Assembly: GCF_030272615.1 (NCBI RefSeq)
Contig: NC_081413.1
Coordinates: 16,192,285-16,256,284, forward strand
Direction of reading: 5' to 3'
Length of the DNA: 64,000 nt
From: Cryptomeria japonica
Taxonomy: Eukaryota; Streptophyta; Pinopsida; Cupressales; Cupressaceae
Shown one piece after another: positions 35,454 to 51,386 of this stretch (its first letter is position 1; each line of letters opens with the position of its first letter). The notes under the pieces were generated by a model. That model saw only the letters and a program-made list of their open reading frames with translations. It did no database searches and was not told the DNA's origin. Both the position numbers and the translations under genes were made by a program.

Positions 35454-36394
35454 AATGATACACACCCCATTCATGTCAACGAATAACTCTATTTTGATCC
35501 TCTTCCACAGGAACGAGTACTAGGTCCTCCATACCTTCTATCTAAAATTGACTTCCCCACCTCACCCTCCCCATCTTGATCATCAGCATCACATACCCTA
35601 CATCATGTCCCCTCAAACCAATGAAGCCACATTCATCATAGTTCATCTCTAAAAGGAGGGGTTGTGTAACCTACGTTACCTAGGTCATCCTATAAGCAAA
35701 GCAAGTTACTATGTCTCCAAATGTACATCGACTCATGCACACCTAGACTACAACAGACATTTACATCAATTGCCTAGTATTAATAGGTATGATGAGTCAA
35801 CAAACACCACAAATAGTCTACAATGCAAATATTGTCAATTGATCAACCAATCAAACACAATCAAAATAGACAATTACATCTATTGTCTAAGTCTTAACGA
35901 GTATTTTGCTTCAGATACCTTGACTTCATCGGGCAATTACATCAATTATCTAAGTCTCATTAGGTCAATTTGACTCACGTACTCAGACTTTATCCTATCC
36001 AAGCAAACAACTGACATCAATTGTCACGCTCTGACTAAACCGGGGCAATTATTCGATCAATTGCACTAGACTGTCCAACCAATATTGATCAATTTTACAG
36101 CATCCATCAAATGCACCACAACACTGCTTTTATATAGTATCTCCTACCTAACCTAGGGTAAGGGTACTTTTCGGCTTATCCTTCTCCTCCATACCTCATT
36201 CCCAAATCCTCCATTCTATCCATTCCTAATTTTCTTTAAAAATTTGAGAGATCGCTCAAATTTTTGAAATTTTGTCCCATCTCTCAAGGGGGCATACCTA
36301 ACCACCAACTTGGCGCATTCTAGGGCATGTACCATGCTTACTAATTTTTCTTTGAAACAATGCGATAAACCACACCATCTCAAAGGGGGGCAAA

Positions 36395-36694
36395 TGTAGA
36401 CACATAAATCTGTCCACTTAATTAAATGAATACTTAGTATTTATTTGATTACTTAATCATCGATCAATGATTAATTAAATTAATTAATCACCCTAGCCAT
36501 CTTCTTCTATTAATTAATATTTTATTTATTGTATTTTATTCACTTAACCAAATTCAGACAATTAATTAAATAAATAATACATATTTATTTAATTAATCCT
36601 TCCTTGCACTTTTAAATAAATAAACATTTATTTAAATCCCCTTTATCTTTCACCCACTTGCATTTTCCTAAATAGGCAAGGTGTACACACATTT
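36395..36694 (+). repeat. E1 3' LTR, truncated to about 300 bp
   Basis: Begins tgtagacacataaatctgtc, like the LTRs of E2 and E3, and shares their cacttgcattttccta segment. Similarity ends near 36,694 at a GA-rich region, so most of this LTR is lost. Confidence 0.8.
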
Positions 36695-36734
36695 AAATAA
36701 GAGACACGAAGCATCATGTTCCATTAGTCATTAG

Positions 36735-36985
36735 TGTGGTTAGTTTAGAGTAGATAAAAGTAGAGATGAAGAGAGAGAGGAATATATAGAGATAGAGAGA
36801 GGTAGAGGGAGAGATAAATAGAAAAAGATATATAGATAGAATGAAAGAGGTAGAAGGAGAGATAAAGGTAGATAGAGATAGAGAGGAAGATATAGATAGG
36901 TATAGAGGGAGAGGGAGAGGGATAAATAAAGGTATATGTGGCACAATGATAGAGGGATAGAGAGAGAAGGGGAGAGAAGAGAAGT
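36735..36985. repeat. GA-rich simple sequence (gagata/gagagg)
   Basis: Purine-rich run of agagatagagagagg-type words. Apparent Leu/Ser-rich minus-strand proteins here are low-complexity artefacts. Confidence 0.8.
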
Positions 36986-36986
36986 T

Positions 36987-37565
36987 AGTGTCAAATTTTA
37001 ATTTAAAATATTGAAATTGAATTGAAATTCCTTTTTAATATTTATAAATGATTATCACCGAATTTAAACTAAAATATTTATGTGGTTGAAAAGATTTATT
37101 TTTAATTGTTGAAAATGAGTTACTAGATTATAAATAAATATTTTTGTTAATGAATATTAGTTTAAGATTAGCAATTACTATTAATTTATTACAATTAATT
37201 TTTAATGACTAAATTTTTTATCCATGATTCAACTAAAATTAAAAATTTATTACAAAAATTATATAATATGTTGATTGAGTTATGATGTCACTATATATCT
37301 TTGAAGCTTTGTCAACGTATAAAAAAGTTAGAAGGTGGAAAACCTAAAACCAAGAAATTCTCCCTATTAACAATTCCCTAAGGTTCATGTGTTTAGAGAG
37401 AGGGTGAGAGCTAGAGCGAGAGAGAGAGTTAGAGAGAGAGAAGAGAGGGAGAGGAGAAAAGTCAGTGATCAAATTTTAATTTAAGGTATTGAAATTGAAT
37501 TTAAATTCCCTTTTAATATTTGAAAATGAATATTTCCAGATTTTGATTAAAATATTCTTGTGACC
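36987..37565. repeat. Direct repeat of about 100 bp, copies 475 bp apart
   Basis: Copies at about 36,987-37,085 and 37,462-37,565 share tcaaattttaatttaa, then tattgaaattgaatt, then attccctttttaatattt-like wording. Each is preceded by a GA-rich run. The sequence between is AT-rich and non-coding. Confidence 0.7.
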
Positions 37566-38475
37566 ATCATCTATATTTTTCAGCCACTTTTATGTCTTAT
37601 CTACCTTAGACACTATATAATTTAAAATATTAACATTAAATTTTTTTAATAAATAAATCATGAATTTAATTGTTAAAATTCCTTATATTCGAATTACAAA
37701 AGTTTTTGTCAAATGAAATAAGCTTGAATATTAAATTATTAGAACTCCCATAATAAACATGTTGCTGATTGTAAAGAAATATAATTTTTTATGTAAATAT
37801 AAATTATTAATTATAAAAATATCTAAATTTTAAATAAAGATTGAAATTTAAAGAATTACAATAAATAAATATTTAAAATTAATAAAAAGAGATAAAACAT
37901 TTAACTTTAAAAGCTATTAAAAATAGATATATTTAATTTATTTATTTAAATATAATTACGCCGAGAGGTGTAACCTACAATGGCATCAATATAGGAAGTC
38001 ATCATGAGTAACGGTGTAAGAAAAAAGAAACTTTTTGTATTCCCCTCAGTCATGCATGGAAATAACAATAAAAGAAACTTTTTGTATTCCGTCAGTCATA
38101 CATGGAAATAACAAGCATTCGAATTATTGTCGAGATGGAAGGTCAATGAATTATACTTGTAACTGCTGAAGAATGTAATTTCGACAGTTATAATTCACAG
38201 ATTACTTATTATTATACAACAAATGATGGTTACAATGGCTTTATGTGCATGCACAAAAGTTGAAACGATTAGAATGCAGAAGGTAACTGACTTGCTTCGG
38301 CTACATATACATAATCACTTCCGTTATACTCACCCATTTTAATTATATTGCGTTCCCCTCTTTCTTTAGCTTATCGATTTCAATTCTGCAATCAAACAAT
38401 TCATGTGGTTTGTCTATTATTCTACACTTCACATTTTCATGTAATATCTGACAAACTCCCTTTCATTATGCTTTG
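37566..38475. other. AT-rich spacer
   Basis: AT-rich DNA with a short local repeat near 38,020-38,110 (aagaaactttttgtattcc twice, each followed by gtcat and catggaaataaca). No gene is supported. Confidence 0.55.
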
Positions 38476-38708
38476 ATGGATGTCAGGGCTTCGATTGGAT
38501 TACCACATGCCACAGGTGAGTTCATCAATTTCACTACTTTCCTTCTGCAACATTACTTGGAAAAGTGTGCTGAGGGTTGTGATTGATTGATTGATTTGTA
38601 GTCCAATCCGTTCGAGATATACTGGAAGAAAATTTGGGTTGAAGGAAATGCCTCAGGAGGTTGTGATGAATGCATACAACATTTCGATGATAGAAACTCA
38701 TGGATTGA
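38476..38708 (+). pseudogene. Possible two-exon gene remnant, unrecognised
   Basis: A strong donor (cacag|gtgagt at 38,516) and an acceptor (ttgtag|tcc at 38,601) would join GLRLDYHMPQ to SNPFEIYWKKIWVEGNAS and on to a TGA after IEVEQRA. A different frame of exon 2 is also open to 38,773. I do not recognise either peptide. The 86-bp intron size and frame joining are plausible, but a chance origin in AT-rich DNA cannot be excluded. Confidence 0.25.
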
Positions 38709-38775
38709 GGTGGAACAGAGAGCATGAGTTCCTCATTCTGCCCCCGCGTGGAAGCCACATAGAATATGAGTAGTG

Positions 38776-39949
38776 AATGAAAGCAGGGTATTGTAAGAGA
38801 TAATTGAAAGCAACCATTTTAGCACACATTGGGGATGGCAAATGTGACTTGATCTGGTCACTTAGATTTACAGATATGCTAAATGCAGATCACATGAAGT
38901 AAATTTTTGTATATTGATTCAACATTATATACTCTTTTAACATTGTTTCTTAATTATTTGTTTTTTTTTTCCAAAATACATACATACTTTAGATGACATA
39001 ATAATATTACAATTTTTTTATTTTCAGATCGAGTAGTAGTTTGTTTTGGGTTATATGTTTTGTAATTTTATTTTTTTGGTTATAGATTTTGCAGTTTGGA
39101 GACATCGCACTAGGTTGCCTATCAACTTGCCAATTTTCTCTGCCAAATTTGCCACTACATCGTTGTTGTTGCTATGTACGACTTAGAAGGCAATGTAATT
39201 TTATTTTAGGTACCTAATCTTACAATTTCTTTTTTTTTTGTATATGATATGTTGTGAAAACACATTTCTCATGTTTCTCTATTGGCTAGATTTTTAATGA
39301 AATATTATAGTTTTTTATACCTCATTAGCAAAGTAAAAATGCTTAGCAATATTATCATAAGTTGCTTAAAAAGGAAATAATTTAATTTTCAATTTAGAAA
39401 GGTTAAAAAGGATTAGAATACTAAAAATAGAAGCAATATTTTTTTATTTTTTTTAAAATGAAAGGATCTTAATTTTCAGTTTGGAAAGATCAAAAAGAAT
39501 TTCTATGTTTCTAAATTCCAATCATAAAATAAATTGTTTCTAGATTCAAAAAATCAAAGTTACCTACATACACAAATATTTAAAAAATCCTATATAATAT
39601 TTAAGATATTAAAATATTTAGTATTAAAAGTTTCTAATTTATCATATAGATGTGATTTTTCTATTTTAGTTGAGTTATAAAAATATTTCAAAAATAACAT
39701 ATGATTATTAATTTAGAAAGGTCAAAAAGAATTTTTATGTTAATTATAAAAAATTTAAAATGTTAAAAGAAAATAATTTTAATTAAAGAAAAACTTTAAG
39801 CTATTTTAAAATGTCTTAATTTTATTAGAACAAAGTTTAAAGGTATTTATTTTATAGAAGTATTGAAAAAATGTACATAAAAATGAAGATTTTTATTAAT
39901 ATTTTATAAGAAACAATTAATAATTTTTATGAATGCATAATCCTACAAT
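38776..39949. other. AT-rich spacer
   Basis: Very AT-rich non-coding DNA with poly-T runs. Nothing recognisable. Confidence 0.55.
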
Positions 39950-44335
<4,386 letters not shown>

Positions 44336-44494
44336 ATTAAATAAAGATTAATATTTCTTATATTTTACTATTTGCTTTGATCTTGCAAAACACACACACA
44401 CACACATATTATTGAAAATAGTCTAAATAGATACATAAAAAAATACTATATAAAATTATATATTGATTTATTTTATTGTGCAGCGCCACTGCCA

Positions 44495-44635
44495 CTAGCA
44501 TATATACCTTAAAATTTAATTTAATCTATATAAAGTACGCCGAGAGATATCCTTCTCAAAAATAGGCGCCTCCAGAAGGATATCTCTCAGTGTACTTTAC
44601 ATAGATTAAATTAAATTTTAAGGTATATATGCTAG
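44495..44635. repeat. Foldback element with 62-nt arms
   Basis: Arms 44,495-44,556 and 44,574-44,635 are reverse complements with three mismatches and a 17-nt loop containing ggcgcc. This resembles a tiny MITE-like foldback or a hairpin RNA gene. No clear target duplication was identified. Confidence 0.85.
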
Positions 44636-44639
44636 TAAA

Positions 44640-46149
44640 TAATAAAATTCTACATTCATACATTTAATATAAATGACAATATCTCTTACATTTTTTAAAT
44701 GTATTTAAGATTTTGATTTATTTAATTTAAAAATAAAATAAAAAATAATGGTCATCTATAATTCTTATTTATTAGTACTTGTCGTTAGGTAATGAGTTTT
44801 TTGTTTTTCCAGTTAACTAGTTATTAAAAAAATTAATTTGAACCAAACACAAACAAATTTTAACTTTTAATTTTTTCAATCTTTTTATTTACCAAAGTCT
44901 AATTGTACAATTTTTAACATTATAAATTACGAAAATTATTTTTCTATACACTTATTGGCTAAATACAATTTAGCTGTTATAAACAGATTTTTAGGAAATC
45001 CAAAATAATTCGTTTTAGTTTTATTGGTCTCACTCACTCTTGCACTTTTCACTCCAGTTAATAAATGAATATATGTGTATATCAGAGAGTGTATTTATGT
45101 GTATATCTGGCAAGTTAATTTAGTGAACCCTAACAATAATTTTATTTTTTATTTTTTAACTTGAGTTAATTGATTTTATAAGATTTATATAACTCAGGCA
45201 TGTTGTTTTTAATTAATTTTCAATTAATTAATAATTAGATTATGTATTAGTATAAATCATTTAAATATATTTATTTAAAAATGTTAAGAGATATATCTTG
45301 GAGTTTAATATTTTTAAAATTATATATATTTAATATATCTTTTATCTATAATACTTTATTTTAAATTTAACTATTTGTTGATGTAAAGGCACACACAATC
45401 AATAATCTCAATAAATTATTTATTTTATTTTATTTTTTATTAAGTGTACAGACATATTAATTTACCAAAATTTTATTAAATTGGGATTGAATTACAGTGA
45501 ATGATTTATTTATTTTTAAATTAGTCTAAAAATGAACTTCATCACAATTATAGCTTTTTACAAAATGAATTAGAAAAACAATTAAATTTAGATCAAAAGT
45601 ATAGTAATCATACATGTCCATTTTTTTTTACCCTAAACATATCATTGTTTAAAAATCACTTTTATATTTCTTATATAAAACAAACTATTATCATCTATAA
45701 ATTATATATTTTAAAATTAGATATAAAATATTAAAATAATTATTTTCACAAAATGCTAATATTTTATATGTAAGTGATTTAGATTTTTATTTCATGTATG
45801 ACAAACTTCAAATTTGATGCTCTCATTTAATATATTTGTGCATATTAAAATTGTATAATCTATTTCAAGGTGGAAGAGTAACATAAGGTGAAGAATCTGT
45901 AGAAAGCATATTTGAGTAGACATATTTTTTAAGTTATTAAAGAGAAATAAATTTTTCATAAGAGAGGAAAAAGGGGACGAGGATACAAACATGAAACGCC
46001 TAAAATGATGAGTATAGAATGACATTGAAAGAATATGGATCATATGTTTAGGTTTCAGATTTCGTACATTATGAATTTTCATATTCTAATTAGATAGATT
46101 CTAGAATTTACTTATAGTTTAGTTCTATGTAGTTATTTTTTTTGTGGCT
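44640..46149. other. AT-rich spacer
   Basis: Very AT-rich non-coding sequence. No supported gene or repeat family. Confidence 0.55.
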
Positions 46150-46560
46150 ACTACATTTTCTATCAATAATCAAATGGAAGCTTGTGCTCTGATCATTTCT
46201 TTGCAAAAGCTTGTAAATTGGGTTGGAAGCATGCTATTTGTGAGATTGATTCTATCATATTAGTTTCTTTTATGAATAACACAAATTAGTTTCTTTTTTG
46301 AATAACAAAAATTTTTTAGAGTTCTTGACATTTTCTTTCTCTCACCACTTAAATTAATGATTTAATATAATACTTCCACTCCATGTCTTTTGTTCATATT
46401 CCTAAAGAATGAAATGTGATTGTTGATTTTGTAGCTTAATGGACTTTAGATGCTTGTAGAAGATAGAATGTTTGTGATTGGGATTCTCTTTCTCATGATT
46501 AGATTACCTAGTTCTTACTTATGCTTCAAAATGATGTGAGTTAATCATTTTACTTCTTTC
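46150..46560 (+). pseudogene. RNase H-like relic of a retroelement
   Basis: Broken frames resemble the tail of plant LINE or RNase H proteins. NQMEACALIISLQKA is followed by CEIDSI (the E and D positions), then, after a gap, VHIPKE-NVIVDFVA and a DWDSLSHD tail. Several stops and a frame change make it a relic. It lies upstream of, and in the same orientation as, the LINE piece at 46,990. Confidence 0.45.
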
Positions 46561-46989
46561 TTGTTTTTTTCTAAGGCCATATGTTCTTGGAGTGTAGATT
46601 AGTGGGAGACCCTTTTGACTTCATTTTTTTCTTTTTTGATAATTATGACCACAACTCTTAATCTCTCCTCGTTCCATGTGTTTCTCCATCCAAATCCTCT
46701 ATAAATGAATATTTTATTCATCTAAGATAGGGGCCAATATATGGGAATCCTAATATCCATCCAGCTATGGACTCAATAGTTGATCAAACTAGATATTAGA
46801 TTTCAGCTGAAGAAAGAGAGTAAGGACTTCCTTCACATATGGGTATAGTGGCTATAGATAGACAGATATTGGGACTTTATTTCTAGCTATAGTAAACAAT
46901 GTAAGGTAGAAAATCCTATTCTAGGGCAACTTTTGGGGGATATAGTTAATTCTATATTAATTGAAATAAATATAAAATGAAATAATCTT
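46561..46989. other. Spacer
   Basis: Mixed AT-rich sequence between two RNase H relics. No clear coding signal. Confidence 0.4.
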
Positions 46990-47990
46990 TTGTTATTAAT
47001 TATTTTGAGACACACACTTGGGATTACGGCAGTTTTCCCATGTGTTTTTTGTGGATATTGCATGGAGTCGGTGGACCACCTTTTCCTGCTTTGTCCTTTT
47101 GCCTCTGAGTGTTGGTATTGGTTGTTTGGTATGTTAGGGTGGTCTTCTGCTCTTTGCTCAACTCTACTTTCACAATTTTAATCCTGGCCCTTGTTGCTTC
47201 CCGCTTCGTTCTATTCATCTTTGTGGATAACTGCTCCATCTCTAGTGATTTGGAATCTTTGGCTGGAAAGGAATGCAAGAATTTTTAATCATAAGTCGAT
47301 GTCTTTGTCAAACATCATAGGGAAAATCCAAGCCTCCATTAGTGAAGTAGTGCTTTCTTTCATTTATAAAAATTTAGGCCAATTAACAACCTTTTCTCAT
47401 TGGGATAACTGGGTTACTTTGAAATGGCCCTCTCTACATTTATTGCCTTCTCATGGGGCTATTTCAGATGTCTTTTCTTCGCACCTTAAGCGAAAAATGG
47501 CTAAATGGAGCCCTCCCCCTTGTCCTTCCTTCAAACTTCAGTTTGATGGGGCCTCTAAGGGCAATCCGGGAAATCTGGAATTGGGGTAATTATCTTTGAC
47601 CATTCTACAAAAATCATCATGGCAGTTGGTAAATACATTGGTCATGGCACTAACAACTTGGCTGAATTTCAGACTCTATCCTTTGGACTTGATCTGGCTC
47701 ATTCTCTAAATATCAAAGATATTGTTATTGAAGGGGATTCAATGCTTGTCTGTCAGGCGGTTGCTGCCAAAAAATGCGTCTCTTGGCATATGCAGTACCT
47801 TCTGGAGCACATTCTTCTTCAACTTAATGGCTTCTCCACTTTCTCGATCTCCCACTGTTTTAGAGAAATTAATGTGTTTGTGGATTTTCTTGCAAATAAG
47901 GTTATTAGTGATCGTGTAGATCGCATAGAACTTGCATCTTCGGATTTTCCTATCTCATGTATGAAAATTCTATCTAAAATGCCTTCTTGA
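46990..47990 (+). pseudogene. 3' end of LINE ORF2: zf-RVT and RNase H
   Basis: The first part has a zinc-binding reverse-transcriptase-associated motif (CVFCGYCMESVDHLFLLCPFA), typical of plant non-LTR ORF2. A stop at about 47,179 and a frame change follow, then WNLWLERNARIFN and an RNase H domain: FDGASKGNPG (D), NLAEFQTL (E), EGDSMLV (D) and REINVFVDFLANK (D). A one-base shift near 47,570-47,590 separates the first RNase H motif from the rest, which ends at a TGA at 47,988. The reverse transcriptase itself is absent, so this is a 5'-truncated, dead LINE. Confidence 0.8.
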
Positions 47991-48996
47991 TGTGGTTGTT
48001 CTTTCGTAAGTGCTTATAATGAGGGTGTTTTGGAATAATACCATTGTTATTGACATTTATTGGGAGAATTTCCCCATTTTTTGAAGGGAGGCTTTTTTTG
48101 ATGATAGCATTGGACAGTTTTCTAGCTTCATGGGGTGTTTACTTCTTTGAATGTCTATAAGTGGGGTGTTGCCTTGCCTTATGACAGCACCTTAGTTATA
48201 GTCATCCCTGGAAGTGGATCCGCTTTTGAGGTTGGAGGGTGGTAGTCTTTGGGATCAGTCGACATTGATTTAATAGTTCTTTGTTTGTTGGGCTATATGG
48301 GTTGCTTGGTTTTGATTTCCTTTTTCCCGTTTTGGCGGTTGAGGCTATGATTATTCTCTTTCTCCATGATGGTTGGGGGCATTGTTTTCAGTCTATTTTG
48401 AGGCTGGTCTATATTGCTTTTTGGGATAATCATTGGACGATGCAGTCAGCTTAAGTACAATATCTTTTGTGGCAATCATGATTTCTAAAGCGCAGTGGTG
48501 ATCGATTGTGTCATGATTTTCGGCTTTCACATTCTGCTCATTGGTTAGCAAATAAATCATTATGTATTGTGGGTTTAAGGTTGTTGAGTTTCATTGATTG
48601 AGTTTGTTGTAAGTGAAGCATTTTTTCATCATTCAGATGTGTTATCTGGCTGGATACTCTCTTCGAATTATATTCTGAGAATCATATCATGACAGCCCCT
48701 ACTCTGTTATATATCTTTGTTAGATATTCAGGTATGGGTCATACTTGTCTATTTTCTTTTTCGAAGTATACAATGCTTAGCAGGATGTGGAATCTTATGG
48801 GCAAAATTGGTGGGTTGTGGATCATTCTGAGAAATTCGAAAATTCAGTGTTTTGGATGGGGTAAATGGCTTCTTATCATGTTGTTACTTGTTTGGCTATT
48901 CTTATGGACCATTATATGGATTGGTTTCACCCTGTTTCCTGAAGGTTGTCTCCATCTTCCATTACTTCTTGTATGGATAGGATTATGTATGCTAAC
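47991..48996 (+). other. Probable LINE 3' flank or 3' UTR
   Basis: G/T-rich sequence following the LINE stop, up to the E3 LTR. One frame near 48,770-48,950 has coding-like wording (QDVESYGQNWWVVDHS, MASYHVVTCLAILMDHYMD) but with stops; I do not recognise it. E3 seems to have inserted at its right edge. Confidence 0.4.
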
Positions 48997-50437
48997 TGTA
49001 GTCACATAAATCTGTCCATTTTAATTAAATAAATATTTCGTATTTATTTGATTAAAAATCCACTAGCCATCAATTAATTAAATTAATATTTAATTAATTT
49101 ATCCCCAAACATTCTTCTATTAATTAAATAAATTATTCAATTTATTTTAATTAATTCATTAAATCCAATTCAAATCAATTAAATAAATAAAATCTATTTA
49201 TTTAATTAAATCCCCCTATTCCTCTTTTAAATAAATTAAATAAAATATTTATTTAAATCATTATCCCCACCCCACTTGCATTTTCCTACAAATGCAACTT
49301 GCACACATTTTGAAATAAATGAATTTTTATTTTAAATAAAATCCTATTTTCCCTCACCCACCAAATCCACTTGCAAAATCTAATCCCCTTCTAGATTCTT
49401 CTAACCCCTTCCTAATTAGCCTAATCCATCCCCTAATTATTGTCACATTCATAAGCAAAATGGAGTCACTTCTCAAAGCCTCAAAGTCTTTGATAACCAT
49501 TAAAGGCTTCAAGTCTTCAACCACTAAATGGCTCAAAGTCTTTGATAACCATTGAAGGCTTCCAACTTTCAACCACTTAATCCCCAAAGTCTCCAATAAC
49601 CATTAATGGTTAATTCAACCCTCCCACATGGTTAAAACATTTGTTTTGACTCAACCTCTACTCAACCCAAGGGTCTCATCAAGCCTTTAATGCTTTGACC
49701 ATGATTATCTCTTAATCATTTGCACAAAGGTTTATCCTTGGATTAACTCTTAATTCAATGGATAATCTTAATTTAGACTTGACCCTTAGCCTTTAGATAA
49801 ACATGAGGTCTTCTCAGGCCTTTAATGCCTCCAACCTCTTCTTTCAACCCAACCCTATGTGGACATTTGTCATCATTTCATTGGTGCCAATTGTGCACAT
49901 GGATCCCCAACTTTCAAGCTTGACCCTTGATTAAACCTTTCAATCCTGGCCATCCATTGCTCCATTTTTCCTATAAATAGAGCCCATTCCTTCATAATCC
50001 AGATCCTGAAAACTTGTATGCATCTAAGCTATAGACATTTTAGAGAGCATTTAGCATAAGCAATCTAACATCTTGTCTTTTTGGTAAAATATATCATTTT
50101 AGCATCAATAGATTAGTATTAGCTTTTCATTTCACATTTAAAGCTATACTATAATCTCAATCCTCCATAAGCATCCATAGTGCAAAAAGCTGCTGAGAGC
50201 TACACTATTTTGGAACTTGGAGAGGAGAGGAACAAGGGAGAAGGAGCTAAGGCCATGCTAAGAGGCAGTTGGAGATACCTCATAATCTTTGTTTCGTTTA
50301 TTAGATACATTAGCATGCTTTTAGTGTCCCTCTTGGTATGCCTTTTTAGATTAGTTTTTGATTGACTAACACTAACGTTTTGTGTGTTTTGTGTTCTTTG
50401 ATCATAGACTAACCTTGTGCCATTTAGGAGGGCATCA
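48997..50437 (+). repeat. E3 5' LTR
   Basis: 1,441 bp, TGTAGTCAC...GGCATCA. It is shorter than the 1,862-bp E2 LTR mainly because E2 has expanded internal tandem repeats. The bases just before it are gctaac, which would be the start of a target duplication whose partner is outside the window. Confidence 0.92.
49972..49980 (+). promoter_or_regulatory. TATA box in E3 LTR
   Basis: TATAAATAG in the context ttcctataaatagagccc, at the same relative place as in E2. Likely core promoter. Confidence 0.65.
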
Positions 50438-50439
50438 TT

Positions 50440-50479
50440 TGGTGAACCCGACGTGAATCGAACACGCAACCTTCTGATC
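50440..50479 (+). other. E3 primer-binding site: 40-nt match to tRNA-Trp
   Basis: Begins tggtgaacccgacgtgaatc, two bases after the LTR. Against plant tRNA-Trp(CCA) as I recall it, the complement continues without mismatch for 40 nt, covering tRNA positions 76 back to 37, and stops directly beside the anticodon. Normal sites are about 18 nt. Confidence 0.75.
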
Positions 50480-50532
50480 CTTTTTTTTTGAAAATTAACA
50501 TTTTGCTTGTTGAAATTGCCACACAGGTCGCA

Positions 50533-50812
50533 CTTCGGCGCTATTGAACACGTTTTAGCGCTGTTGCAACAATTTCTTTTAGCGCTATTGATCCTAAGAT
50601 AGCGCTATTGAAAAGGTTTAAGTGCTATTGGCAACATTCTAGCGCTTTTGTCACAGTTCTGGCGCTATTGACACCCTTCCAGCGCTTTTGTCTTCTCGTA
50701 TTTTTCTCTTCTTTCAACGCTACGGTGCAAATTAGCACTTCTGCGACCGCAGACTAGCGCTATTGTATTAATCAGCGCTTCTGTAAAAAAAACAGACTAG
50801 CGCTATTGCGAC
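50533..50812 (+). repeat. Array of about 13 AGCGCTATTG-type motifs
   Basis: Words of the form agcgctattg or agcgcttttg recur about every 20 bp (near 50,537, 50,558, 50,580, 50,599, 50,618, 50,640, 50,660, 50,681, 50,717, 50,733, 50,755, 50,773 and 50,799). The core AGCGCT is its own reverse complement. The array lies in the leader, between primer site and gag. Confidence 0.85.
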
Positions 50813-51386
50813 AGAATGTTGTCTGATTCACTTTGTAACCAAAAAATCAGAACTTAGGCTTGTGGAAGCCCCCCCTTGAGCATTGGTTTTTATTAACTTT
50901 TTTTTTTCTTTGTGCAGGTTAAACAACCCAACAAAAATCACAAAAAAATTTTCATTTAGTGCTTAAAAAGAACTTTAAAAAAAAAAACACAAAAAAATTT
51001 TCATTGTTTTCTAGTTAGGCCTCATTTTCCTTTTGGTGCTTAAAATTAACTACACAACTTTGATTTCATTTGCATCAATTGGGACTTAAAAATCACAATC
51101 CACACTTCAAATTTTTGGTGCAGTAAAAAGAACAATCCGCTTGTTTTTGATCTATTGGCAAACAAATTTTCCTTCAAAGCAAAACGTGTTTTTCATTAAG
51201 TTGACCAGGATTTCCCAATTCTAGATTACAAAACACATTGCCTTTGAAGTTAAAAAGAACACCATGACTGTTGGAGCAACATCTCCAAATAGTTAGATCA
51301 TCTTTGCAAAATGTGGGATTAAAAAGAACAAGTGTTTTTACATATTTGGCACGCTTGTGCAAACAGTCAGTCGAGTGGACCTACTT
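50813..51386 (+). other. E3 leader, A/T-rich part
   Basis: Non-coding leader with poly-A runs, diverged from the matching E2 segment. No gene. Confidence 0.6.

Larger units (their letters stand above)
35449..36694 (+). mobile_element. E1, 3' part with truncated 3' LTR
   Basis: Continuation of the E1 tail after E2. The text at 35,490-35,590 (ctctattttgatcctcttcc and following) matches the E2 tail (minus, about 22,160-22,050), and the caattacatc/caattgatc series matches E2 near 21,700. The tail ends in a purine tract at 36,382-36,394 and an LTR start at 36,395. Confidence 0.9.

Noticed and set aside
36714-36994. Minus-strand Leu/Ser/Tyr-rich ORFs
   Set aside because: They are translations of GA-rich simple sequence.
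48689-49009. 106-codon ORF crossing into the E3 LTR
   Set aside because: It runs across an element boundary and the amino-acid order looks like a wrong-frame reading.
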